Source: Sediminicola sp040566555 (GTDB lineage Bacteria; Bacteroidota; Bacteroidia; Flavobacteriales; Flavobacteriaceae). From it: DNA of 64,000 nt. The translations under genes and the position numbers were made by a program. A model generated the notes under the pieces. It had not been told where the DNA came from, made no database searches, and saw only the letters and a program-made list of their open reading frames with translations. Below, piece by piece: positions 26,801 to 34,132 of the stretch (position 1 is its first letter; every line of letters starts with the position of its first letter). The DNA lies in contig NZ_JBEWYP010000001.1 of the NCBI RefSeq assembly GCF_040566555.1, positions 434,001 through 498,000 on the forward strand, in the 5' to 3' direction.

Positions 26801-27031
26801 AAATTAAGAGAAGTAACTTTAGGGTATTCTTTGCCAGCTAAAATCTTAAACAAGCTACCTTTCAACGCGGTTACCTTTACTGCTGTTGGTAGAAACTTAT
26901 GGATCATCGACAAAGATTTACCATACGCAGATCCAGAGCAAAGTTTTGGTGCTGGTAACGTACAAGGTTTCCAAATTGGTGCTTACCCTTCTGTTAAGGA
27001 GTATGGATTCAATGTTAAATTAGACTTTTAA
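23816..27031 (+). CDS. SusC/RagA family TonB-dependent outer membrane transporter
   Basis: 1071 residues. A signal peptide (1-20, VTAQ) is followed by a CarboxypepD_reg-like domain (about 24-100, TITGTVSDQNNIPLPGASVLVKG), then a TonB box region (DEVVVTALGISREKKSLGYA), the plug with ALYGSRAANGAIIITTKKG near 230, and a 22-strand barrel ending in an aromatic residue (NVKLDF). It takes up a bound nutrient across the outer membrane with energy from TonB. The downstream SusD partner starts 12 bases after its stop. No degradative enzyme is encoded beside it, so the substrate is unknown and may be peptide rather than glycan. Confidence 0.95.
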   Translation: MKIKYFLFFKIFLLSLFVTAQEKTITGTVSDQNNIPLPGASVLVKGTATGTQTDFDGNYVIKAESGDVLVFSYIGQKSDERTVGATNVINISLAEDAQALDEVVVTALGISREKKSLGYATQEIGGDQVNTAKDQNFVNSLSGKVAGVDIKKSSTLGGSTNVIIRGYSSITGNNQALFVVDGVPISNSTFNTGSQANGGDGYDYGNAASDINPEDIETINVLKGSAATALYGSRAANGAIIITTKKGTTKKGLGVPINSGVTIGNYDADTFAKYQNEYGQGYGPYYGAGYIDSQDVNGDGIDDLTPPTGEDGSFGLRFDPNLMVYQWDSYFPQLDTYLQQSPWIAAENGPASIFKTSVTNSQNVAVSHGGEDGSMRLSYTRLDQTGIMPNSEIRRHTVDLSGVMNLSDKVTVTGKATYTKSAGLGRYGTGYDAENLMTNFRQWWAVNADLEDQRKAYFATRQNISWNPSGPNSTGPKYWDNPYFTRYENFNSDERSRLFGFGSVSYKATDWLEVFGRATVDTYSELREERNQVGGIDTPEYSRRNINFSEYNYDFLLNFNKAITENIGVSGVVGSNYRQTVSNSVTAATNGGLKLPGIFALSNSINPIVFGAGSEYDADVRVVGVFANASFDYDSTVYLEGSIRQDTFSTLPDGNNSFYYPSISTSFIFSNLFDSNVISFGKLRAGYAEVGNGADPYNLRNTFNPIAGFGGANLYSNPGTSNNPNLKEERTESKEVGLEMNFWRKRLGFELSLYEQVTSDGIIPVEITPSSGYTNTVVNSAQVSNKGLELQLYGSAIKSSDFEWRTTLNFSTYKSEVLDLFEDSENILINSFFGVSLNAAKGEAYGTLRGTDFVYLDGEKVIGTDGNYLKTDSNQEVLGDINPDWKAGLNNSFTYKNVNLSFLIDIQEGGSVFTGDLYFGMATGLYPETAGVNDLGNPLRDPVTGDNTSGGLILSGVQADGTPNTVRGDFTTYQNPLGRYGNAPDAQFVYDASYVKLREVTLGYSLPAKILNKLPFNAVTFTAVGRNLWIIDKDLPYADPEQSFGAGNVQGFQIGAYPSVKEYGFNVKLDF

Positions 27032-27043
27032 ATTAGAAAAAAT

Positions 27044-28471
27044 ATGAGAAAATTAGTATTTATACTGCTTGCCGGTATTAGTATCTCAAGTTGTACTGAG
27101 GATATTACAGATTACAACAATGACCCTAAACTTCCAACGGTTGTACCTGCTGCTACTTTAGTTGCAAATGCAGAAAAAAACCTAGCGGATAGAATTACAA
27201 CCATCAGTGGATCCAATGTATTCAGGTTGTGGGCACAAAGCTGGTCACAGGCCACCTATGTTGATGAATCCAACTACGATATCATCGGAAGGGATCCATC
27301 TTCTGCTTATTGGTCTGTTTATTACACCAATGTTATCAATGATTTGAAATCAGCAGTTGAAATTATTGAAGCTGATGAAATCATGGATGCGCAAACCAAA
27401 GCCAATCAACTGGCAATTATTGAGGTTATCAATGTGTACACGTATCAGCATTTGGTAGATTTAAATGGAGACGTTCCTTATTCTGAAGCTGTGGATATCA
27501 CCAATTTATTCCCAGTGTACGATGATGCAGAAACAATTTACATGGATCTTTTGTCCAGAATTTCTGCAGCGCAATCGGCTTTAGCTGGTGGTGGAGAGTC
27601 TTTTGGTTCAAATGATATTTTCTACGGTGGAGATGTGGTAGCTTGGAGAAAGCTTGCCAACTCTGTGAAGTTGAGAATTGGGATGAGACTTGCAGATGTT
27701 AATCCTTCTGCTGCCGCTACTGCGGTTAGCGAAGCATTTAACGCGGGTGTATTCGAATCAAATGCAGACAACACTGTTATTGCTTACGAATCTGCTCCAA
27801 CAGACAACAACAACCCACTGTACAATTTGTTCGAAACACGTAACCGTAGAGAGGATTACATTGCGAGCAAAACATCTGTGGATATGTTGACCATGTTGAA
27901 TGATCCAAGAATTAATGATTACTTCGCAGACAACAAAACTCCTTATGTTGGAGGTCCTATCGGAGCTAACAATGCTTATGCAAACTATACCCATTTAAAC
28001 TTTGATATTGTTGGAGACCCAACCTATCCTGGAACTGTAATGGAATATACTGAAGTTGCTTTCTTCTTGGCTGAAGCGGTAGAAAGAGGTTTTATTGCAG
28101 GAAGCGCACAGGCGTTTTACAATGCTGGTGTTGAAGCATCAATCCTATATTACGGTGGTACAGATGCAGAAGTTACCGCTTACTTGGCACAGCCTAGCGT
28201 TAATTACTTAACAGCTACTGGTGACTACAAGCGTAAAATAGGAACTCAAAAATGGATTGCCCTATTCAATAGAGGATTCGAAGCTTGGACTGAATACAGA
28301 AGATTGGATTGGCCAGTATTGGCTATTACTGACCAATCTCAATTACCAGTTCCAAAGAGAATGATCTATCCTGTAACCGAGGTTTCAGTAAATGGTGCCA
28401 ACTACAAGGCCGCTGCTGCAGCTATTGGTGGTGATGATCTATACACTCCATTGTTCTGGGACGTTAACTAA
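27044..28471 (+). CDS. SusD/RagB family nutrient-binding lipoprotein (SusD-like 2 type)
   Basis: 475-residue surface lipoprotein with lipobox SISSC (Cys17). The helical TPR-like core is visible through WAQSWSQATYVDESNYD, KLANSVKLRIGMRLADV and GTVMEYTEVAFFLAEAVERGF. These match the SusD/RagB subgroup often called SusD-like 2, in which partners frequently lack CAZymes nearby. It sits on top of the SusC barrel as a lid that binds ligand. The gene is the last of the operon, with a strong palindromic terminator 24 bases after the stop. Confidence 0.93.
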   Translation: MRKLVFILLAGISISSCTEDITDYNNDPKLPTVVPAATLVANAEKNLADRITTISGSNVFRLWAQSWSQATYVDESNYDIIGRDPSSAYWSVYYTNVINDLKSAVEIIEADEIMDAQTKANQLAIIEVINVYTYQHLVDLNGDVPYSEAVDITNLFPVYDDAETIYMDLLSRISAAQSALAGGGESFGSNDIFYGGDVVAWRKLANSVKLRIGMRLADVNPSAAATAVSEAFNAGVFESNADNTVIAYESAPTDNNNPLYNLFETRNRREDYIASKTSVDMLTMLNDPRINDYFADNKTPYVGGPIGANNAYANYTHLNFDIVGDPTYPGTVMEYTEVAFFLAEAVERGFIAGSAQAFYNAGVEASILYYGGTDAEVTAYLAQPSVNYLTATGDYKRKIGTQKWIALFNRGFEAWTEYRRLDWPVLAITDQSQLPVPKRMIYPVTEVSVNGANYKAAAAAIGGDDLYTPLFWDVN

Positions 28472-28494
28472 GTATATTAAGTTAACTATCATAA

Positions 28495-28524
28495 AAAAAG
28501 GTCGACCAATTGGTCGACCTTTTT
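28495..28524. terminator. Palindromic terminator after susD
   Basis: A perfect 30-base palindrome centred at 28509.5 with GGTCGACC arms, flanked by A and T runs, able to stop transcription from both sides. Confidence 0.9.
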
Positions 28525-28562
28525 CTTTTTATACATTTTAAGTGAAAATTTTTTACAAGACC

Positions 28563-29342
28563 TTATTTACTTGATAAATATCCAATAACGGTATCGTTAA
28601 AAAATTTAGGTTGTTCAATATTTACTACATGGCCACAATTCTGAACCACAATAAGTTCTGAAGTTTTATGGCTATCCACAATTTTCCGGATGGTGGGCAA
28701 GAACAGATAATCTTCCTCCCCCATTACGTATAGCGTTGGAATGCCAATTTCCATACTCCTGAAAAATCGAAGTAACGGATTGATCTCGGCGGTGAGCTTG
28801 AACCATCGGATAAACTCCTTTTGATATAGTTTTTTTGCTTCCCTGACAAATAGGGACCTCGACTCCTTATGGTTCTTGTTGGGCATAATCACAAAAGCGA
28901 AGAACTTGTACAACCAAATATAGGGTACCACAGATTTTAGGACCACTCCAGTACGCATTAAGACTTGGGATCTGAAATTTAATTTCATGATGGCCCCTCC
29001 CATAATCATGCTCTCTACCCTATCTGGATAATTTTCCGCAAGATTCCGTATTAAAATGGTGCCCAATGAAATACCCACGAAATGAGAAGTCTTTATTTCC
29101 TCATATTCTATGACTTCTACTATATCCTTGGTTATGGAATCAAAAGTATATTTATCATTAAATGCATCCTTAAGATGAGGCTTAGAATCCCCATGACCCC
29201 TTAGGTCCAATAAAAGAACATTGAAATGATCTTTGAACTCCCTCACCTGTTTGTACCAAATAGAAGAACTGCCACCTGCGCCATGGACAAAGGTGACCCA
29301 TTTATCGGATGTGGCATGTAGGTAAGTGGTATAGTTTAGCAA
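28563..29342 (-). CDS. Alpha/beta hydrolase
   Basis: Cytoplasmic hydrolase of 259 residues. The oxyanion-hole motif HGAGG is near 20-24, the nucleophile elbow is GISLG around residue 92-96, and the catalytic His lies in QNCGHVVNIEQP near 243. The acid is likely Asp in MGEEDYLF. The fold is that of the AB-hydrolase 1 family (BioH, esterase, haloperoxidase-like). No close substrate match can be made. It converges on the susD terminator. Confidence 0.88.
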   Translation of the reverse strand: MLNYTTYLHATSDKWVTFVHGAGGSSSIWYKQVREFKDHFNVLLLDLRGHGDSKPHLKDAFNDKYTFDSITKDIVEVIEYEEIKTSHFVGISLGTILIRNLAENYPDRVESMIMGGAIMKLNFRSQVLMRTGVVLKSVVPYIWLYKFFAFVIMPNKNHKESRSLFVREAKKLYQKEFIRWFKLTAEINPLLRFFRSMEIGIPTLYVMGEEDYLFLPTIRKIVDSHKTSELIVVQNCGHVVNIEQPKFFNDTVIGYLSSK

Positions 29343-29546
29343 ACGATTTTTTTTATAAAAGTAAATTAAAATCCTTTAACTATTGCTTCATACCTCATTT
29401 TAGGGTGATTATCTTAAGGTCATTGGGAATTATCCAAAGGGCTCATTTAAAACATGTAGAACCAATAAAAAAGAAACTATTGGACAACCTGCCTGATTTT
29501 TAGATATATAACAATTTCTTAACAGAAGACTTTCTCAATTAGCTCT

Positions 29547-29554
29547 TATCTTTG
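29547..29554 (+). promoter_or_regulatory. -7 box of the 64-residue gene
   Basis: TATCTTTG matches TAnnTTTG and lies 16 bases before the ATG, giving a leader of about ten bases. Confidence 0.5.
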
Positions 29555-29570
29555 AAAGAAAAAATTACCG

Positions 29571-29765
29571 ATGGAAAATCAATATTGCAAAGTAGGGTCC
29601 ACCACCCCAATCACAAAGAGTAACGATGCTATCAGCTTTCTGGAATACCAGTATGCCCTCTTTATGGAAAAGGCCTCACAAATTAAACATTCAGATGCCA
29701 AACTGGGTGATTTTTTTGAGGGGAAAGCAGCAAAAATAAATAAGATGCTCAAAGGATTGTTGTAG
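29571..29765 (+). CDS. Small soluble hypothetical protein
   Basis: 64 residues, charged and helical (FLEYQYALFMEKASQIKHSDAKLGDFFEGKAAKINKMLKGLL), with no signal or membrane segment. The helical second half is vaguely like small flavobacterial proteins of the Lacal_2735 type, but I am not sure. A good -7 box directly upstream supports expression. It converges on pyrF with a 12-base gap and no visible terminator between. Confidence 0.6.
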   Translation: MENQYCKVGSTTPITKSNDAISFLEYQYALFMEKASQIKHSDAKLGDFFEGKAAKINKMLKGLL

Positions 29766-29777
29766 GCTGTACTTGGA

Positions 29778-30596
29778 TTACACTTTCTTCAACTCGGCAG
29801 CCATTTGCTCTTGTAGCTCTTCGGCCTTGACTCTTGCTACCTCAGCAAAATCAGTGCCCGTAGAAGCGTAGATAATACCCCGGGAAGAATTTACCAAAAG
29901 TCCCACATCCTTTGTCATTCCATATTTACAGACTTCACTTAAGCTTCCTCCCTGAGCACCAACCCCAGGAACCAATAAAAAGCTATCGGGAATTATCTTT
30001 CTAATATCCGTTAGGTAGGTCGCTTTGGTTGCACCAACAACATACATAAGGTTCTTGGCGTTTTTATACGTTTTGGATGTGGTCAGCACTTTCTTGTACA
30101 ATTCCATCCCATCCACAATTTGGGTCTGAAAATCATAAGCCCCTTCATTAGAGGTCAATGCCAATAAAATGGTATGTTTATCCTCAAACGCCAAAAATGG
30201 CTCTACCGAATCCTTTCCCATATAGGGAGCAATAGTAACTGAATCGAATCCTAAATCTTCAAAAAAGGCCTTGGCGTACATGGAAGAAGTATTTCCTATA
30301 TCCCCCCTCTTGGCGTCGGCAATGGTAAATTGTTCTGGATAATGCGTATTGAGATATTGTATGGTCTTCTCCAAAGATTTCCATCCCTTTAGCCCATGAG
30401 CCTCGTAAAATGCAGTATTGGGCTTGTAAGCCACACATAAATGGTTGGTAGCATCAATAATGGCCTTGTTAAAGGCGAAAATTGGATCTTCCTCTACTAA
30501 CAAATGTTTGGGGATCTTGTTGATGTCAACATCCAATCCTATACAAAGGAATGATTGCTTTAGGCGTATTTGGTCTATTAACTGCTTATTGGTCAT
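29778..30596 (-). CDS. pyrF: Orotidine 5'-phosphate decarboxylase
   Basis: Last step of UMP synthesis: decarboxylation of OMP. The 272-residue length and the catalytic motif FTIADAKRGDIGNTSSMYAKAFF identify the type 2 family found in actinobacteria and Bacteroidota. FLCIGLDVD at 16-24 is the first substrate-binding strand and LLVPGVGAQGG the phosphate-binding segment. The gene lies downstream of prfA with a terminator hairpin between them, so it may be expressed by readthrough or from its own promoter. Confidence 0.96.
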   Translation of the reverse strand: MTNKQLIDQIRLKQSFLCIGLDVDINKIPKHLLVEEDPIFAFNKAIIDATNHLCVAYKPNTAFYEAHGLKGWKSLEKTIQYLNTHYPEQFTIADAKRGDIGNTSSMYAKAFFEDLGFDSVTIAPYMGKDSVEPFLAFEDKHTILLALTSNEGAYDFQTQIVDGMELYKKVLTTSKTYKNAKNLMYVVGATKATYLTDIRKIIPDSFLLVPGVGAQGGSLSEVCKYGMTKDVGLLVNSSRGIIYASTGTDFAEVARVKAEELQEQMAAELKKV

Positions 30597-30621
30597 GGTA
30601 CTGCTTAAACGTAATAAAAAA

Positions 30622-30643
30622 AGCCAACTGTTCCCAGTTGGCT
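30622..30643 (-). terminator. Terminator after prfA
   Basis: AGCCAACTG / CAGTTGGCT stem with a 4-base loop, followed on the minus strand by a T run of seven. Confidence 0.88.
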
Positions 30644-30652
30644 AATTATGCT

Positions 30653-31729
30653 TTAAAATATTTCAGATGCTTCCTTTAGTTTCTCTGTGTTCTCCACCAA
30701 GCTTAATTCATCAATGATGCGCTGTATATCACCGTTCACAATGTTGGACAAATCATAAAGAGTAAGGCCAATTCTATGGTCGGTTACCCTTCCTTGAGAA
30801 TAATTATAAGTCCTAATTTTTGCAGAACGGTCACCACTACTCACCTGGGAATTTCTTTTGGCGGCATCGGCCTCCTGTTTCTTGGCCAATTCCATATCAT
30901 AAAGACGGGAACGTAAAACCCTAAAGGCTTTTTCCTTGTTCTTATGCTGGGATTTCTGATCTTGACACTGAGCCACCAAGCCTGTTGGAAGGTGGGTTAA
31001 ACGTACGGCAGAATAGGTGGTGTTCACCGACTGCCCTCCTGGTCCAGAAGAACAGAAAAAATCGATTCGCACTTCCTTTGGGTCAATTTGTACATCAAAT
31101 TCCTCCGCCTCTGGCAATACCATTACGGTTGCCGCACTGGTATGTACCCTACCTTGGGTTTCCGTTTGTGGTACCCGTTGTACACGGTGTACTCCAGCTT
31201 CGAATTTTAGGGTACCATATACATCTTCCCCGTTCACTTCGAACTGAATTTCCTTGTAACCTCCACTGGTACCTTCACTTAAATCGATGACATTGGTGCT
31301 CCATCCTCTGGATTCACAATATTTGGTATACATCCTAAAAAGGTCCCCCGCAAAAATACTGGCCTCGTCCCCACCTGTACCGGCACGGATTTCCATAACC
31401 ACATTTTTGGCATCTTCAGGATCTTTTGGAATCAATAGAAATTTAATTTCATCCTCCAACTTCGGCAAGCCACTTTTAGCCTCTTCATATTGCATTTTGG
31501 CCATATCTACCATCTCGGGGTCACTGCCATCGGACAATATTTCTTCGGCTTCCTTCATATTATTGGTCAGAGTAATATACTCTTCCCTTTTCTCCATTAA
31601 AGCTTTAAGGTCCTTATACTCCTTGTTCAACTGCACATAACGCTTCTGGTCCGTGATAATATCGGGCTGAATGATAAGGTCTGAAACCTCATCGAAGCGC
31701 TGTTTAACGTAATTTAATTTATCTAACAT
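30653..31729 (-). CDS. prfA: Peptide chain release factor 1
   Basis: Recognises UAA and UAG stop codons and triggers peptide release. The start at 31729 gives 358 residues, the normal RF1 length; the frame stays open 19 codons further but that extension is not family-like. Key motifs are the codon-recognition tripeptide P-Q-T in RVPQTETQGRVHTSA (PxT type, RF1 not RF2) and the catalytic GGQ in SSGPGGQSVNTTYSAVR. The Gln of GGQ would be methylated by PrmC. It lies upstream of pyrF on the same strand. Confidence 0.97.
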   Translation of the reverse strand: MLDKLNYVKQRFDEVSDLIIQPDIITDQKRYVQLNKEYKDLKALMEKREEYITLTNNMKEAEEILSDGSDPEMVDMAKMQYEEAKSGLPKLEDEIKFLLIPKDPEDAKNVVMEIRAGTGGDEASIFAGDLFRMYTKYCESRGWSTNVIDLSEGTSGGYKEIQFEVNGEDVYGTLKFEAGVHRVQRVPQTETQGRVHTSAATVMVLPEAEEFDVQIDPKEVRIDFFCSSGPGGQSVNTTYSAVRLTHLPTGLVAQCQDQKSQHKNKEKAFRVLRSRLYDMELAKKQEADAAKRNSQVSSGDRSAKIRTYNYSQGRVTDHRIGLTLYDLSNIVNGDIQRIIDELSLVENTEKLKEASEIF

Positions 31730-31882
31730 ATTCAATCTTCCCTTGGACTGCGAATTTACAATTTTTTTGGAGGTAATACCATTCAATTCTGTCTGACATA
31801 AAAATATGTTTCAACTTTTAAGTGAATTTTATAACATAATAAATACCAGATAGTTGCATTTATGAAACTTATCCCCAACTTG

Positions 31883-32182
31883 CTAATCTGCCACGAATGA
31901 CGCCCTAAAAGTGACAATAAATGAACTCAATCCGTCACTTCTATGATATTGATATAGGCAAAGATCTGGGGTCTTGAGCTCATTAGAGAAAATTTATGCA
32001 GTTGTAAAAATGTCCTTATAACGGATCCCCGTCCTGTACTGATGGGCATCAAAAGTTGAAAGATCATAATCTGAGATATCTTAATTTACCGTAGTCACGG
32101 TGACCATCTTTTCAAACAAATAATTTGTGCTGGTTTGGGTATAAAAGCGGTATTTAGGATAAATAATTAAGGTACCAAGATT
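31883..32182 (-). pseudogene. Decayed C-terminal fragment of a DUF3570 gene
   Basis: Directly after the apbE stop, one minus-strand frame encodes YPKYRFYTQTSTNYLFEKM, then (after a TAA) DISDYDLSTFDAH, then (after another TAA) YHRSDGLSSFIVTF and a final TAG. These segments, in the right order, resemble the barrel end of DUF3570 proteins, which in Bacteroidota often follow apbE, usually with a DUF4266 lipoprotein between. Two in-frame stops and absence of the N-terminal part, start codon and DUF4266 show loss of function. The join to apbE suggests a deletion that removed most of the two genes. Identification is from memory of the family; an alignment would settle it. Confidence 0.7.
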
Positions 32183-32188
32183 CTAAAA

Positions 32189-33184
32189 CTACTTATTATT
32201 CTCGAAAATAATGCCATTGCTTTTGTGAATTTTATTATCACTATCCACGATTATGGTTTCAGTCCCCCTCAGTTGGGAAATCAAGGCCAACCCTGTTTCT
32301 ACACCCATAATATACACGGCAGTGGCCAAAGCATCACTTAGTTCGGCTGTTTTTGTGAATATGGATACGCTATTGATCCCAGTGGCAGGATATCCTGTAC
32401 GTGGATCAATGATATGAGTGTATTTTACGCCACCAAAAGTGACGAATTTTTCATAATTGCCTGAGGTTGCCACGGAAGATTCCACAATAGGCAACCATGA
32501 AAATATTTTATCCTTGCTCAACGGATTGGCGATACCTATCAACCATTTTTCCCCACTTAGTTTAGTACCCCAGGTGGTAAGATCCCCTGCTGCATTTATA
32601 ATCCCCGCCCTCACCTGTTTGGATTGCAAGAGTTCCTTGGCCTTATCTGCCGCATACCCCTTTCCTATGGCACCAAAGCCAATTTTCATGCCTCTGTCCT
32701 TTAGGAGTACCGTACTCTCATCAGAATTCATAATTATTTTTCGGAAACCCACTTTGGCGACGGAATTCTTTATATCGGTTTCAGATGGGGGATACATCAT
32801 GGAGCCATCAAATTTCCAAATCTGATCCATGGAGGCATAAGTAATATCAAAAGCACCTTCGGTAATCTCGGACACCTGTTTACAGCGTTCAATGAGCTTA
32901 AATAGCTCTTTACTTATTTTTACTGGCTTTATTCCGGCATTTCTGTTGATCTCCGAAGTCTCGGAATTTTCATCCCAGGAAGATATTATTTTTTCAATCC
33001 GTTGTATCTCGGCAGCGGCCTCTTCAATATTGATATATCCAATTTCCTCATTGGGTGCAACCACGGTGATCTCAAACCTGCTCCCCATCAACTTCATTAC
33101 CTTTTGCACGGTAACGTATTGCGGCTCCTGACCATAAGAAATCACAGTAATAAGCAAAAGAAGAAAGGGGAGATTTTTTTTCAC
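32189..33184 (-). CDS. apbE: FAD:protein FMN transferase, secreted ApbE
   Basis: Attaches FMN covalently to threonine of target flavoproteins outside the cytoplasm. The 331-residue protein has a signal peptide (1-18) and ApbE motifs MGSRFEITV, EGAFDITYASMDQIWKF, GAIGKGYAADKA (FAD binding) and THIIDPRTGYPATG (Mg-binding, C-terminal third). Its start overlaps the thioredoxin gene stop by 4 bases, so the two are translationally coupled. The upstream Rieske protein and the downstream DUF3570 remnant point to a periplasmic electron-transfer module. No protein with a clear flavinylation site is in the operon now. Confidence 0.93.
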   Translation of the reverse strand: MKKNLPFLLLLITVISYGQEPQYVTVQKVMKLMGSRFEITVVAPNEEIGYINIEEAAAEIQRIEKIISSWDENSETSEINRNAGIKPVKISKELFKLIERCKQVSEITEGAFDITYASMDQIWKFDGSMMYPPSETDIKNSVAKVGFRKIIMNSDESTVLLKDRGMKIGFGAIGKGYAADKAKELLQSKQVRAGIINAAGDLTTWGTKLSGEKWLIGIANPLSKDKIFSWLPIVESSVATSGNYEKFVTFGGVKYTHIIDPRTGYPATGINSVSIFTKTAELSDALATAVYIMGVETGLALISQLRGTETIIVDSDNKIHKSNGIIFENNK

Positions 33185-33615
33185 TTTCCAAAGGAGTTTA
33201 AAAGCGTTATATACGCCTTGGGACTAGTTTCTTGATAACCAGTTTGACCCATAATATTGCCTTGTTTTCCGAGTACTAAAACCAATGGAAAATATCCTTT
33301 TGGGTTATAATTATCTGCAAGAAATTTATTTTGGGTTGCTCTATCAATCTCAAGCTTATTTTCTTTCTTACGGGGAAAATCCGCTTTGTATAGTACATAG
33401 TTTTCCTTCGCATAGGACTTGAATTCATCGGACTGCCAAATTTCCCTATCTAATTTAATACAGGGGGCGCACCAGTCGGATCCGGAAAAAACCAAAATGA
33501 TGGGCTTATTTTCCTTTTGTGCTATGGCCATTGCATCTATAAAGTCATCAGTCCATTCTTGAGCGCATACCGTTACAGGTAGATAAAGCAGCCAAATAAA
33601 TAATAATTTTCTCAT
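33181..33615 (-). CDS. Secreted thioredoxin-fold protein
   Basis: 144 residues with a signal peptide ending CAQ (about 1-19). The redox motif WCAPC is in VFSGSDWCAPCIKLDREIW near residues 48-52, and the later cis-Pro strand lies in KGYFPLVLVLGKQGN. This fits the Thioredoxin_7/DUF255-like group of periplasmic thiol reductases. It is in an operon between the Rieske gene and apbE. A partner for it, for example the Rieske disulfide or the lost DUF4266/DUF3570 proteins, is only a guess. Confidence 0.88.
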   Translation of the reverse strand: MRKLLFIWLLYLPVTVCAQEWTDDFIDAMAIAQKENKPIILVFSGSDWCAPCIKLDREIWQSDEFKSYAKENYVLYKADFPRKKENKLEIDRATQNKFLADNYNPKGYFPLVLVLGKQGNIMGQTGYQETSPKAYITLLNSFGK

Positions 33616-33643
33616 CAGGGTGGTATTTTGCGCTTATCTGCTT

Positions 33644-34081
33644 TTATTCAAATACGCGAAGGATATCTCCATTGAGTTCCGTCTTAAAAATTTTCAAGGG
33701 ATTACTAGTGATACTGTTCAATGGCGTACCAGCCTGATCAAAACGGGCTCCATGAGTGGAGCAATTGAAAATGCCACCATTGTCATCTATAAAACGTACA
33801 TTCTCAGTTCCTTGATGACTACAAACTTGACTTGCAGCAACAAAAGCGCCTTCAAGATTTCTTGCCACTACTACCAAATTTTTAAGTATAAAACCTCCAT
33901 CATTCTTTAAATTGGCCGCTTCAGAGGAGTTTAGGTCAATTGTAAAATCAACACCCGCGGGAACAGGTTTGGAGTCTATAACCTCATCTTCCCCGCCAGA
34001 TGAACACCCTTGTACACATGGGAATATTAGTGCAAAAGCGGCGCCAGCCCCTAAACTTTTTAAGAATTTTTTTCTTTCCAT
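33644..34081 (-). CDS. Rieske 2Fe-2S lipoprotein
   Basis: 145 residues. The N-terminus RKKFLKSLGAGAAFALIFPCVQGCSSGG is a lipoprotein signal, possibly also Tat-like though with only one Arg. The Rieske cluster ligands are in CSHQGT (C-x-H) and CSTHGARF (C-x2-H), separated by about 16 residues, a compact arrangement like that of stand-alone Rieske electron carriers. GTPLNSITSNPLKIF is the proline-loop region. It heads an operon with thioredoxin and apbE and probably passes electrons in the periplasm. No cytochrome or oxygenase is nearby. Confidence 0.92.
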   Translation of the reverse strand: MERKKFLKSLGAGAAFALIFPCVQGCSSGGEDEVIDSKPVPAGVDFTIDLNSSEAANLKNDGGFILKNLVVVARNLEGAFVAASQVCSHQGTENVRFIDDNGGIFNCSTHGARFDQAGTPLNSITSNPLKIFKTELNGDILRVFE

Positions 34082-34132
34082 AGCATGTTACCTTATTATA
34101 AGACAACGATGAAAATGGTTGATTCGTATACC

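Noticed and set aside
29309..29503. 64-codon ORF starting inside the alpha/beta hydrolase 5' end
   Set aside because: Overlaps a convincing gene start, odd composition, no promoter and no family features.
32189..34081. Rieske-thioredoxin-ApbE operon as a methylamine or nitrite reduction system
   Set aside because: No catalytic subunit, cytochrome or copper protein is present; only electron-transfer and cofactor-attachment proteins are seen.
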